Shown here one piece after another: positions 17,766 to 26,295 of a stretch of 43,711 nt of DNA. Origin of the DNA: Blastocatellia bacterium. GTDB lineage: Bacteria > Acidobacteriota > Blastocatellia > RBC074. The translations under genes were made by a program, and so were the position numbers. Position 1 is the first letter of the stretch, and each line of letters opens with the position of its first letter. The notes below the pieces were generated by a model that was not told the origin of the DNA, did not search any database, and saw only the letters and a program-made list of their open reading frames with translations. The DNA is taken from NCBI GenBank assembly GCA_016789725.1, contig JAEUQN010000037.1, forward strand, positions 1 to 43,711. Reading direction: 5' to 3'.

Positions 17766-18536
17766 TTATTTCACCACGCCGCGCTGCGAGGTTTCGATGA
17801 ATTCAATCAAATAGTCAATCTCGGGCAGCCCTGTCATTTCGGCTTTCAATCGTTCAAGGGCTTGGGTGGTGTTCAGTTTTGAGGTAAGCAAAATGTGGAA
17901 GGCGTGTTGGATATGGCGGATTTCTTCGTTAGTGAACCCTTTGCGGCGCAGGCCGATGGTGTTTGCGCCGTAGCAACTGGCGTGATTGCCAACGGTACGA
18001 GCGTAGGGCAACGCGTCTTTGACAACAACCGAAAAGCCGCCCACAAAGGCATGGCGTCCGACACGACAGAATTGATGAACGGCGCTGTACGCCCCAATGG
18101 TTGCGTGATCGGCGACTTCGACGTGCCCCGCGAGCGTACCAGCATTGGCGAAAACGGTGTGCGAACCAACGTGGCAATCGTGCGCGATGTGCGCTTGCGC
18201 CATAAACAAATTGTCATTGCCAACCGAAGTCAATCCGCCGCCGCCCGCTGTGCCACGATTCATCGTTACATATTCGCGGATCACGTTGCGCTCGCCAATG
18301 ATGAGGCGCGTTTCCTCGCCTGCGAATTTCAAATCCTGCGGCGGTTGTCCAATCGAAGCGAAGGGAAAAACCTCAGTGCCGCTGCCAATTTCGCACGGGC
18401 CTTCGATGACGACGTGTCCGGCAATTTTGACGTCGTCGTGCAAAGTGACGTGATCGCCGATCAATGAATAGGGGCCGATGGAAACATTATTGCCAATGGT
18501 GGCAGTGGGGCTGATGATGGCGGTCGGGTGAAGCAT
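17766..18536 (-). CDS. lpxA: UDP-N-acetylglucosamine O-acyltransferase LpxA
   Basis: This 256-residue enzyme is the first of lipid A synthesis: it transfers a 3-hydroxyacyl chain from acyl-ACP to UDP-GlcNAc. The left-handed beta-helix hexapeptide repeats run from residue 3 to about 185 (HPTAIISPTATIGNNVSIGP). AHIAHDCHVG at 115-124 holds the catalytic His119. The C-terminal helical domain includes GLRRKGFTNEEIRHI. The start at 18536 (MLHPTA) is favoured over 18551 because it matches the family N-terminus. It ends the bamA-skp-skp-lpxD-fabZ-lpxA run. The spacer to fabZ is a repeat element, and lpxB is not next door. Confidence 0.96.
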   Translation of the reverse strand: MLHPTAIISPTATIGNNVSIGPYSLIGDHVTLHDDVKIAGHVVIEGPCEIGSGTEVFPFASIGQPPQDLKFAGEETRLIIGERNVIREYVTMNRGTAGGGGLTSVGNDNLFMAQAHIAHDCHVGSHTVFANAGTLAGHVEVADHATIGAYSAVHQFCRVGRHAFVGGFSVVVKDALPYARTVGNHASCYGANTIGLRRKGFTNEEIRHIQHAFHILLTSKLNTTQALERLKAEMTGLPEIDYLIEFIETSQRGVVK

Positions 18537-18543
18537 AGTGCTG

Positions 18544-18664
18544 AAAATCAAGCGGCAAAAGGCAAATCAGGAAAGAAGAGGGAGGCACAGCTTTCATCAA
18601 AACCAAAAGCAAAATAAAGTGCTGACCTTTTGCCTTTTGCACTTTACCTTTTGCCTTTTGATTT
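18544..18664. repeat. Inverted tandem-repeat spacer (AAAAGGCAAA type)
   Basis: The left side (AAATCAAGCGGCAAAAGGCA) pairs with the right side at 18626-18664, where CCTTTTGCCTTTTG recurs. It sits between fabZ and lpxA, starting at the fabZ stop codon on the leftward strand. Confidence 0.8.
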
Positions 18665-18665
18665 A

Positions 18666-19103
18666 CTACGGCTTGGGCTTATCTGCGGTCACAGATGTCA
18701 CCACGGCCTCGCACACCACAACTCCATCCACATAAGCTTTTCCGCTCAGCTTGCCGTAGCCGCTGCGATATTTGATGACTTCAATTTCCAGGCGCAATTG
18801 ATCGCCGGGCGTGACAGGTTTGCGAAACCGGGCCTCTTCGATGGCGGCGAAATACATCAATTTGTTTTCGCGGTCAGGAACTTCGCGGAACAACAAGACC
18901 GCGCCAGCCTGTGCCATCGCTTCGATAATCAACACGCCGGGCATTACTGGCGCGCCGGGAAAATGGCCCTGGAAAAATGGCTCATTCATGGTCACATTCT
19001 TGATCGCAACAATGCGTTTAAGCGGTTCGATTTCGACAATGCGATCAATTAATAAAAACGGATAACGATGTGGAATCAGGGATTGAATTTCGAGAATATC
19101 CAT
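18666..19103 (-). CDS. fabZ: 3-hydroxyacyl-ACP dehydratase FabZ
   Basis: This 145-residue hotdog-fold enzyme dehydrates 3-hydroxyacyl-ACP in fatty acid synthesis. It starts [20 protein letters not shown] and carries [15 protein letters not shown] with catalytic His47 and EAMAQAGA with Glu61. Length is normal. It competes with LpxD and LpxA for the same acyl-ACP, which explains the clustering. The bases just upstream of its ATG are the repeat arm of the next element, and no Shine-Dalgarno sequence is visible, so translation may depend on coupling or leader structure. Confidence 0.96.
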   Translation of the reverse strand: MDILEIQSLIPHRYPFLLIDRIVEIEPLKRIVAIKNVTMNEPFFQGHFPGAPVMPGVLIIEAMAQAGAVLLFREVPDRENKLMYFAAIEEARFRKPVTPGDQLRLEIEVIKYRSGYGKLSGKAYVDGVVVCEAVVTSVTADKPKP

Positions 19104-19166
19104 AGTCGGTGGTCGGTGGCTGGTAGTCGGTGGTCGGCAGGAACAAACTACCGACTACTGACTACT
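19104..19166. repeat. Inverted tandem-repeat spacer (AGTCGGTGGT type)
   Basis: The left side 19104-19137 is AGTCGGTGGTCGGTGGCTGG and further units with a period near 7. The right side 19147-19166 is ACTACCGACTACTGACTACT, its rough reverse complement. The element joins the lpxD end to the fabZ start, and its right arm encodes the last LpxD residues (Ser-Ser-Gln) and stop codon. Confidence 0.85.
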
Positions 19167-20183
19167 TTTTTCTAGTTTTTTCACTCTCTCAAACAATTCT
19201 GGCAACTTGGCAATCAGAGCCTGAAGCCTGCGCCATTTCATATGATCCTGCACCGGCAAACCGCCGACGATCTTGCCCGCTTCGACGCTTTTGGTCACGC
19301 CCGTGCGAGCCGTCACGATGGCGCGGTCACCGATGCTGATGTGTTGATTCGTGCCTACTTGTCCGGCAATGATGACGTTGCGACCAACCGTTGCACCGCC
19401 CGAAAATCCAGTCAGTGCCGCAACAACCGTGTCTTCGCCAAGATCGCAATTGTGGCCGATTTGAATGAGGTTATCAAACTTTGCGCCGCGTCGAATCCGC
19501 GTTTCACCAAAGCCTGCACGGTCTACGCAACAATTCGCGCCAATCTCAACCTCATCTTCGATCACGACCCGCCCGACTTGCAGGAGCTTGTATTGATGGC
19601 CTTCTTCGTCGGGCGTGAAGCTGAAACCATCCGCGCCAACCACAACGCCGCTGTGAATCCGGCAGCGTGCGCCAAGCTCACAATCATCGTAAACAGAAAC
19701 ATTGGAAAAGATCACTGAATCATCGCCAACCCGGCAACGATCTCCGATGACGACGCCGGGATGCAGAGTCACACGGTCACCGATCATCGAATCGCGCCCA
19801 ATCGTGACACGCGGATGAATTGAACAATCTGCCCCCAGCGTGGAACCTCCACCGATTTGCAAATCTTCAGATACACCACGCGCTTCATACGGTTTGGCGT
19901 GAAAGGCCTGGATGGCACGGGCAAAAGCGAGCTTCGCATCTTTAGCGAGAAGTAGCGGAGTAGCAGCTAAAGCCTCATGTTCTGCCAATCGGGCGGGCAG
20001 AATTAACGCCGCTGCAACGAATTCATCTACGTGTTCCAGCCAATGACTCAGCTTCGTAGCGTCAGCAATAAACGTGATTTCACTTGCCGTCGTGGCTCCC
20101 AGGGCGGCCACCCCGGTTACTTCGATAGTGCCGTCGCCTCGTAATTCCGTCCCTATGAAATTGGATAATTCGGCAAGGTTCAT
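19155..20183 (-). CDS. lpxD: UDP-3-O-acylglucosamine N-acyltransferase LpxD
   Basis: This 342-residue enzyme does the third step of lipid A synthesis, adding the N-linked 3-hydroxyacyl chain. An N-terminal uridine-binding domain (residues 1-~95; IGTELRGDGTIEVTGVA) precedes a left-handed beta-helix of hexapeptide repeats (about 105-310). IQIGHNCDLGED carries the catalytic-type His. A C-terminal helix ends in KKLEKSSQ, whose last three residues and stop codon are provided by the repeat arm. Start ATG 20183 lies next to another repeat element and lacks an obvious Shine-Dalgarno sequence. Operon position between skp and fabZ is canonical. Confidence 0.96.
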   Translation of the reverse strand: MNLAELSNFIGTELRGDGTIEVTGVAALGATTASEITFIADATKLSHWLEHVDEFVAAALILPARLAEHEALAATPLLLAKDAKLAFARAIQAFHAKPYEARGVSEDLQIGGGSTLGADCSIHPRVTIGRDSMIGDRVTLHPGVVIGDRCRVGDDSVIFSNVSVYDDCELGARCRIHSGVVVGADGFSFTPDEEGHQYKLLQVGRVVIEDEVEIGANCCVDRAGFGETRIRRGAKFDNLIQIGHNCDLGEDTVVAALTGFSGGATVGRNVIIAGQVGTNQHISIGDRAIVTARTGVTKSVEAGKIVGGLPVQDHMKWRRLQALIAKLPELFERVKKLEKSSQ

Positions 20184-20197
20184 TTGGGCTATAAAAA

Positions 20198-20250
20198 GTA
20201 AGCAGTAGACAATCGGGCGATGCCCTTACTGCCTACTGCCGACGATTACC
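20198..20250. repeat. Inverted tandem-repeat spacer (AGTAGGCAGTA type)
   Basis: AGTAAGCAGTAGACAATCGG on the left (20198-20218) pairs imperfectly with TTACTGCCTACTGCCGACGA on the right (20223-20250). It lies between skp copy 2 and lpxD. Confidence 0.75.
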
Positions 20251-20263
20251 AATCACGGATAAG

Positions 20264-20884
20264 CTACTTCTTCGCAGGTGCGGCGGAGGCCGGAACCGGA
20301 TTTTTCGCGTTATATTCTTTGATAAAATCTGACGTGATGTCGGTTGTTGGCATCGCCCACAACAGGAAGCGTTGTTGTTGCGCAACGACCCCGTCAATCA
20401 CGACCGCAATGCCTTTGGATGAGGCATATTTGTTGAGCGCATCGCTGATTTTGGCATAGACCGGTTGAGTGGCTTCACCGACGCGTTTTTGCGCCATGGC
20501 TTCGTAATCTTCAGCCATTCGCTTGATCGTTTTTTCCAAATCGGTGGCTTTCTCAACCCATCCATCGCGGACTTGCGCGGTGACGGTTCCACCTTTGGTT
20601 TGGATGTCATTCTTGATCGTCGTGAATTCGGCCTGTTTGGTTTCAATCTCTTTGCGCTTCGGGTCTAATTCGGCAGCTAAGGCTTCAAGCTTAATGCGGA
20701 GTTCACCAATCTCGCCATCAAAGGCAGAGGAATTGATGATGGCAATTTTACCTTCTGCCCCCGTGCCGCCAGCCGGTTGGGCTGCGCCTGAAGCGGGAGC
20801 ACCACCAGTTGGGCGGGGCGTTTGAGCCGTGACAGCAACGGCTAAAAGCGTCAAGATAGCGACTGACAAGAAAATCTTTTTCAT
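20264..20884 (-). CDS. OmpH/Skp-family periplasmic chaperone (copy 2)
   Basis: This 206-residue exported protein of the OmpH/Skp family holds unfolded outer-membrane proteins in the periplasm for the BAM complex. A signal peptide covers about 1-20 (MKKIFLSVAILTLLAVAVTAQ). A Pro/Gly/Ala-rich linker follows, then KIAIINSSAFDGEIGELRIK. A long coiled coil (about 75-140) and a C-terminal segment YASSKGIAVVIDG complete the family pattern. Start 20884 (MKK) is used because the longer frame to 21031 overlaps the neighbour and delays the signal. It is a tandem paralogue of the gene at 20916. Confidence 0.88.
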   Translation of the reverse strand: MKKIFLSVAILTLLAVAVTAQTPRPTGGAPASGAAQPAGGTGAEGKIAIINSSAFDGEIGELRIKLEALAAELDPKRKEIETKQAEFTTIKNDIQTKGGTVTAQVRDGWVEKATDLEKTIKRMAEDYEAMAQKRVGEATQPVYAKISDALNKYASSKGIAVVIDGVVAQQQRFLLWAMPTTDITSDFIKEYNAKNPVPASAAPAKK

Positions 20885-20915
20885 ATTTCTTCTCCTAGTA
20901 ATTTGAATAAGTGCG

Positions 20916-21563
20916 TTATGGTTTCGGTTTGGCAGTGGAAGGCGCGCTGGCCGCTTGCGGTGCAGCAGGGGCAGGATTGGCTTTATTGTATGCGGTGATA
21001 AAATCCTGCGTAATTTCCGCCTTTGGATCAATGTATAGAATTAAATTTGCTTCGGCGACAGCCAGCGTGCTGAAAACAATCGTGATGCCTTTTTCAGCGA
21101 CATATTTATTCAGGAAATCATTGATCTTGCCATAAGTCGGGCCAGTCAGTTCTTCCTCGCGCTTTTGAATATCGGTTTGTGCATCTTCTTGTTTACGCTT
21201 GCCGTCTTTGGTTAACTGCTCAATATCTTCCTGCAATTTACGAACTTGTTGCGGCGTCATTTTTGAGCCATTCTCATCCAATTGTTTTTGTTTGGCTTCA
21301 ATGGCGGATTTCATTGACGACAGCTCATTCATGCGGGGCGCAAACTCAGCATTCATTTTGTCGTAAAGAACTTTTAGTTGACCAATCCCTTCCCCAAAAG
21401 CAGCAGTGTTAACGAACGCGATCTTGGGCTTAGGAATGTCCGCACCAGCAGCAGAAGCAGCAGGAGCGGTTTGACTTGTTTTGGGGGTGGGGGTTTGTGA
21501 AAATGCTGTCACTGTCAGCAGCAACAACGTCGGGGCTAACAACAAACGAGTGTGATACTTCAT
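20916..21563 (-). CDS. OmpH/Skp-family periplasmic chaperone (copy 1)
   Basis: This 215-residue exported protein is of the same family as its downstream neighbour. The signal peptide is at about 1-21 (LLLAPTLLLLTVTAFSQ). KIAFVNTAAFGEGIGQLKV follows, then a coiled coil rich in Lys, Glu and Gln (EAKQKQLDENG, LQEDIEQLTKDGKRKQ). The C-terminal core reads NKYVAEKGITIVFS with FITAYNKANP shared by both copies, and the tail is Pro/Ala-rich. The start at 21563 is preceded by AACCTTTTG with only a weak ribosome site. It lies 205 bases from the bamA stop; that spacer shows no gene and may hold a second promoter. Confidence 0.88.
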   Translation of the reverse strand: MKYHTRLLLAPTLLLLTVTAFSQTPTPKTSQTAPAASAAGADIPKPKIAFVNTAAFGEGIGQLKVLYDKMNAEFAPRMNELSSMKSAIEAKQKQLDENGSKMTPQQVRKLQEDIEQLTKDGKRKQEDAQTDIQKREEELTGPTYGKINDFLNKYVAEKGITIVFSTLAVAEANLILYIDPKAEITQDFITAYNKANPAPAAPQAASAPSTAKPKP

Positions 21564-21768
21564 ACAAAAGGTTCTCCAATCAAGAATGTGCCGTAGACCG
21601 CATTGAGCCTTCGGGGTCACCAACATCATCAGCCTTTGGCAGGCATTTGTGAAGCGATTGGCGCAGAAAATCGAGCGATAGCGCAAAAAAATCAGCGCAA
21701 TCATTAAACCGCTACAAGCTGTAAAATCAGGCGGCGCTAATCCTACAGTCAGCCGGCGTCCCCACTCC

Positions 21769-24738
21769 TTAGAACGTTCGCCCGACGGCAAAGCGAATCG
21801 CCGTCCGACGCTCCAGATACAACGTCTTTGGATCAAAGGGGTCTGTCCGAGCATTAGGATTGTACGCGAAAATTAAGCGGAAAGGGACATTGAGCATCGG
21901 CACTTGCACGCGAATTTCCGCCCCTAGCGAAGCACGTATATCCGAAAAGACTTTGTCCTCGTTTTGTGTCAAGCGAACGATGTCATAACTGCGCGATTCG
22001 CCAAACAGGCGGACACCACGAAAGCCTGGTGGAAGCGCTCCACCAGGAATCGCGGCTTGCGCGAGTTCTTCTGCTGTCGCGACACGTCCCGATGGATTCA
22101 AAATGACAGGATCGGCAATCGGCTGCTCCAGGAAGTTAGAAACACTCAACTGATCGTTTTTGAATTTCCGCATATTGAATACCGTACCGATGTCCGCGAA
22201 AGCAGCAATCGCTAACGCGCTAAAAATCGGGACACGATATTCCAGGTTGTAAACCAATGAGGTATCGCCACCAATGGGAGTGAAAAATCCGTTGGCATAC
22301 GCAGGGTTTTTCACGACGTTACAAGTGGTAGAGGGAGTTTCCGTGCAAGTACCGCTTGGCGATTCGTAGGTAAATTGGCGTAATACATTCGGGGCCAGAT
22401 AACCTGTCGGCGCATCAATGTATTTGGTGCTATCAGCCGGATCAACGATCTGTGCCTTGACGTTGCGAGTCGAAAGAAATGAATCAATTCTTGCGACCGG
22501 CGAGATGGAACGGATGTTGTATCCACGAATGTCGTATTCACCGCCGAGGAAAAACCGCTCGTAAATCGGAACACCACCCACAAACGCCAGCGAATTTGCA
22601 TTGAATCTCTGGCCAAACGCCATTGCGTGTTGCCCTAAAAACCGCATCCCGATGACGTGGGGCTTATCCGTATTTCGCCGCAAGACAGGCAGGAAGTATT
22701 TAAAATCCAGCGTGGGCGAGAACACATTGACGTCGCCACCCAACACACCGCCTGACAACTGGAAATTCATCATCACGCTCATCCCGCGTGTTGGGTCCAG
22801 ATACGAATTGCGTGTGTCGTAGGAAATATAGGGCGAAACCCGGCTCGTCAAAATCTTTGGCTGTGAGAAGGTCACAGGAACGTCGTTCTTGGGATCGCCG
22901 TCGGTGTTGACCTTCGGGTCTTCGGTTTTGTTTGTGCTTAGCGTGTAAGAAAGACCAACGCGAGCAAATCGGGAAAGTTTGGGGAATCGCTTGGCACCAA
23001 ATACAAAGAAGGGCGCAGAGAAATTAATCGTTCCGCCCGCTGTACTTTGCGAAAAGAGCGTGTCCGCATCCAGGCTCGACAGCCCGAACAAGGAGGATTG
23101 CAACAACGCCGCGTTATTAAAATAGAAACCGGAGCCGACGAATTGGTATTTCGACAAGAAGAGGTTCACGCTCATGCTGATGTTCTTGCCGAGGAAATAT
23201 GGCTCGGTAAATCCGACGTTAATCATTTGCTGGCGATTGCCACCGTTGAGGCTGACTTCCAAAGTTTCGCCATAGCCTAAAAGGTTATTGGTCGAATAAC
23301 TCAAACCGAAAAAGCTGCCATACAAACCAGATACACCACCACTCAGGTTGATAGATTGGCGACCGCGTTCTTTCACCTGTAAATCAATATCCACATATTG
23401 ATCGCGGTCATTGGTGCGTGTAATCGCATCCTTATCTTTGACTTCCTCAAACAACCCTAATTGATTCAGACGCAGGATGGAAATATCCCACAAACGCTTG
23501 CTGTACGGATCGCCTTCGTTGATGGCGATTTCGCGGCGCATCACGTTATCACGGGTATTTGAGTTACCGATGAATTCCAGTCGGCGCAGCGTGTACTGCT
23601 TGCCTTCATCTACGCGAATAGTAAAAGCGACTTCGCCTTCCTGATCGTTTGTGTCAGTAAATTCCGGCTCCAACTCGGCAGACGCGTTGATGTACCCGCG
23701 ATCTCCGTACAAAGCTTTGACACCATCTTTTTCGTAAATTCCTTTGCGGATGGTTTCGGCATTCGCGTATTCACCAACGCGCAAGCCCGAAAACAAACCG
23801 ACTACACCCGGCTGAAATAACGTGACGCCTTCTTCTTTGACGGATTTCACTTTATACCGACGTCCGACTTCAATCGGCACAGTGATTTTCAGGCCCGGCC
23901 CTTTTTTGCCAAAGAGAGGCAAGCCGCTGACGGCTTTTTCAACGCGTTGGACTTCCGGCTCGCCAATGCGGGCATTCAAATAGCCTTTCGAGCCTAAAAA
24001 CTGTCGCACGTTCTCAAGGTCGTATTCGAGCTTCGGTTTGAAGTAGATGTCTTTGGATTGGAACGAGGCAATCAGCCCGGATTCCTTGACCACTTTCATC
24101 GCACCTTTCAAACGACGCTGCGAGAATTTATCGGTTCCTGTAAAAAGGATGTCTTTGATGCGGACGCGCGGACCTTCTTCGACATTGAAAATCAGGGCAA
24201 TCGAAGTTTGGTTAATCTCTTCGATTTCGATGTCCACTTTAGCGTCAGGATGTCCTTTTTCAGCCAGCACCTCACGCAACACGATCCGAGCACCGTTGAT
24301 TTTGCCTGGATCGAATTGGGTTTCTTTGGTGACACTGACGCGCCGTTCTTTAAACTTCGTAAAGAGTTCGCTTTCGGTGGCAGACTTCATCCCGCGATAT
24401 TGTAAATCACGAATGATGGGATATTCCTTGACCTCAAAGATCACGATCTTTCCGCCTTTTGGGCCATCTGCCTCCAGCACCTTGCTCCGCAAAGGATCGA
24501 AAAACCCTAAATTCAGAAGCGATTCAAAATCGCGTCGAATTTGATCCGGGCTGTAACGATCATCTTTTTTGGTCTGGATGCTGTATCCCAAGGTGTCTTT
24601 GGGAATTCGGCGATTGCCCCGAAACTCAACGTCTTCGATCAAAACGTCCTGAGCGGAAGCAGGTTGTTGAGCCAAAACAGGAAATGAAAAAATGAGAATA
24701 AGTAAGCTACTTAACAACAAGGTAATGCGCTTGGGCAT
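21769..24738 (-). CDS. bamA: Outer-membrane assembly factor BamA
   Basis: This 989-residue protein is the Omp85 insertase that folds beta-barrels into the outer membrane. A signal peptide covers about 1-23 (ending PVLAQQ). Five POTRA-type repeats follow to about residue 440 (VEFRGNRRIPKDTL, VEEGPRVRIKDILFTG, LRRLEFIGNSNTRD). The C-terminal barrel begins near LSGGVSGLYGSFFGLSYS. The large loop region (about 770-840) is extended and Cys-containing (GTCTETPSTTCN), making it longer than E. coli BamA (810). It ends in Phe (RFAVGRTF), the usual barrel signal. The start has GGAGAT just upstream. It heads the skp/lpx run. Confidence 0.95.
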   Translation of the reverse strand: MPKRITLLLSSLLILIFSFPVLAQQPASAQDVLIEDVEFRGNRRIPKDTLGYSIQTKKDDRYSPDQIRRDFESLLNLGFFDPLRSKVLEADGPKGGKIVIFEVKEYPIIRDLQYRGMKSATESELFTKFKERRVSVTKETQFDPGKINGARIVLREVLAEKGHPDAKVDIEIEEINQTSIALIFNVEEGPRVRIKDILFTGTDKFSQRRLKGAMKVVKESGLIASFQSKDIYFKPKLEYDLENVRQFLGSKGYLNARIGEPEVQRVEKAVSGLPLFGKKGPGLKITVPIEVGRRYKVKSVKEEGVTLFQPGVVGLFSGLRVGEYANAETIRKGIYEKDGVKALYGDRGYINASAELEPEFTDTNDQEGEVAFTIRVDEGKQYTLRRLEFIGNSNTRDNVMRREIAINEGDPYSKRLWDISILRLNQLGLFEEVKDKDAITRTNDRDQYVDIDLQVKERGRQSINLSGGVSGLYGSFFGLSYSTNNLLGYGETLEVSLNGGNRQQMINVGFTEPYFLGKNISMSVNLFLSKYQFVGSGFYFNNAALLQSSLFGLSSLDADTLFSQSTAGGTINFSAPFFVFGAKRFPKLSRFARVGLSYTLSTNKTEDPKVNTDGDPKNDVPVTFSQPKILTSRVSPYISYDTRNSYLDPTRGMSVMMNFQLSGGVLGGDVNVFSPTLDFKYFLPVLRRNTDKPHVIGMRFLGQHAMAFGQRFNANSLAFVGGVPIYERFFLGGEYDIRGYNIRSISPVARIDSFLSTRNVKAQIVDPADSTKYIDAPTGYLAPNVLRQFTYESPSGTCTETPSTTCNVVKNPAYANGFFTPIGGDTSLVYNLEYRVPIFSALAIAAFADIGTVFNMRKFKNDQLSVSNFLEQPIADPVILNPSGRVATAEELAQAAIPGGALPPGFRGVRLFGESRSYDIVRLTQNEDKVFSDIRASLGAEIRVQVPMLNVPFRLIFAYNPNARTDPFDPKTLYLERRTAIRFAVGRTF

Positions 24739-24887
24739 GCATTATCTCCAAATTAAACTTGCGGCGTGACAAACGTGCCTGATGCCCGCTTCACTCAAGT
24801 CAACCCACATCCAACCGATCTTACCGAACTGTGACTTGATGAAGTGTGACATGAAATATCAAGAGCTGGCAGTAAACAAGATGGCGC

Positions 24888-24893
24888 ATTATA
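24888..24893 (-). promoter_or_regulatory. Possible -10 box upstream of bamA
   Basis: Read leftward, TATAAT occurs about 150 bases before the bamA start, in the 258-base spacer (24739-24996) that otherwise shows no gene. The -35 region is not convincing, so this is only a candidate start point for the envelope operon. Confidence 0.3.
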
Positions 24894-24996
24894 CGCGAAG
24901 AAAAAGGGTAATGGTAGGGGGAGAGGTTTCAAGCCAAGAATTAAAGTTATCTGAGAATATCCTTCCCCGCCTTGTAAACTGCCAGAAAATTAGCCT

Positions 24997-26160
24997 TTAG
25001 CCTATTCTGGCAAGGATTTTAGTGATTGCCTCCTGAAAAATTTCCGGCCCTGGTAACAGGCTCACGATCAAAAAAGCCTCACGGGAAAAGTCAAAAAAGT
25101 ATCCGGGATGCACCAAAATATTGTCGTCGGCCACCAATCGCAGCACTAATTCTTCCTCCGGGCAATGGCGTGGGACTTCAATAATCGCGCCCCATCCGCC
25201 CTCCATTCTGAGTAAGCGACAAGCTGAATTTTCGACCGCTTGCGCCAGAAAACTGCGATTGGTTTTGGCTCGGTTGAGGATTTGTTGCTGGATAAGAAAC
25301 CGTTGCCGGAACCATTCCGGCGCAGCGCATTGCACCGGAGTATTCACAGATAAAAAGGTGTCGGCGATTAGTTCCAACCGGATTTCGGCCTCAGAGCGTA
25401 CCGCGCCCGCCCCCTGCACCACGATCCATCCGAGCTTCATTTGGGGCAATCCGAGCATTTTGGAAAACCCATTCAGCACAAAGGTCAACCCCGACGTTTT
25501 CGTAAAATCAGTGACGCCATCGGCGTCACCATCTAAGTTGTAATCGTTAAAAACCTCATCCACAATCAAGGCCAATTGGTGTTCCTGACAAAATTCCTGG
25601 AGTTGCGCGTATTCTGATTGTTTGAGATAAGAGCCTGTCGGATTATTCGGGTTAACAATAATGATCGCGCGCGTGCGCGAGGTGAGAGATTGCCTCAAGG
25701 AATCAAAATCCAGACGCCAACCGCGCGGATGTACATAGTGCAATTGGTATGGCTGTAATTCGATGCCCTCAAGCGTCGCCAAAAATTCAAAGAGTGGGTA
25801 ACTTGGCTGCGGGACTAAAATCGTGTCGCCCGAATCGGCCAGCAGTTTGAATAACCACGAATACGCTTCACTGGTGCTGGCGGTCAGGAAGATGTCCGCT
25901 GGATCAATGGATTGATGGCGCGTTTGATAATATCCGGCGACCGCCTGACGCGCCGACAGCAAACCACGCGGGTGTGGGTCGTAACGTAATGCTTCCGATT
26001 TCGCCAAGGCGGATAAAAGCTCGATTGGATACACAAAACCGCAGCGCGTCGGATTGGATTCGGTAAGGTCCAGCAGCTTGACGCCCGCGCGTTTTTTTTC
26101 TTCAATCAGTTTCGCAAGCTGATTGGTTTCCAAATCCCATTTGAATCGTGTAGAGAACAT
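24997..26160 (-). CDS. PLP-dependent class I/II aminotransferase
   Basis: This 387-residue enzyme has the fold-type I aminotransferase layout. N-terminal DLTESNPTRCGF opens it, with ASTSEAYSWLF for cofactor phosphate binding. NPNNPTGSYL at 170-179, DEVFNDY at 201-207 and GFSKMLGLPQMKLGW at 231-245 follow, with Lys234 as the Schiff-base lysine and the Arg region near the C-terminus. Resemblance is to aspartate/alanine-type or MalY-like aminotransferases; the substrate is not predictable. Start ATG 26160 abuts a rightward ATG at 26159. It stands alone on the leftward strand, upstream of bamA in transcription direction, with 258 bases between them. Confidence 0.88.
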   Translation of the reverse strand: MFSTRFKWDLETNQLAKLIEEKKRAGVKLLDLTESNPTRCGFVYPIELLSALAKSEALRYDPHPRGLLSARQAVAGYYQTRHQSIDPADIFLTASTSEAYSWLFKLLADSGDTILVPQPSYPLFEFLATLEGIELQPYQLHYVHPRGWRLDFDSLRQSLTSRTRAIIIVNPNNPTGSYLKQSEYAQLQEFCQEHQLALIVDEVFNDYNLDGDADGVTDFTKTSGLTFVLNGFSKMLGLPQMKLGWIVVQGAGAVRSEAEIRLELIADTFLSVNTPVQCAAPEWFRQRFLIQQQILNRAKTNRSFLAQAVENSACRLLRMEGGWGAIIEVPRHCPEEELVLRLVADDNILVHPGYFFDFSREAFLIVSLLPGPEIFQEAITKILARIG

Positions 26161-26251
26161 GTTAACTCGAATGCAACAACTCGGAGCCTTGCTGTTATTG
26201 AGCGTGCTGCTCGTTGTTGCCGTGTATCGTTGGTTGACATTGCCCGGTTAG
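26159..26251 (+). CDS. Possible 30-residue single-helix membrane peptide
   Basis: A rightward frame of 30 residues has one strong hydrophobic helix (LGALLLLSVLLVVAVYRW) flanked by Arg residues and ends TLPG. It starts at the bases complementary to the aminotransferase start codon. A run of eight T follows two bases after the stop. There is no clear ribosome site; a second ATG lies at 26171. It could be a real small membrane protein or a chance frame in the divergent promoter region before miaA. Confidence 0.3.
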   Translation: MLTRMQQLGALLLLSVLLVVAVYRWLTLPG

Positions 26252-26295
26252 TTTTTTTTCGACTTGTAAATCCTGTCGGATACTCTTTTTATCCA

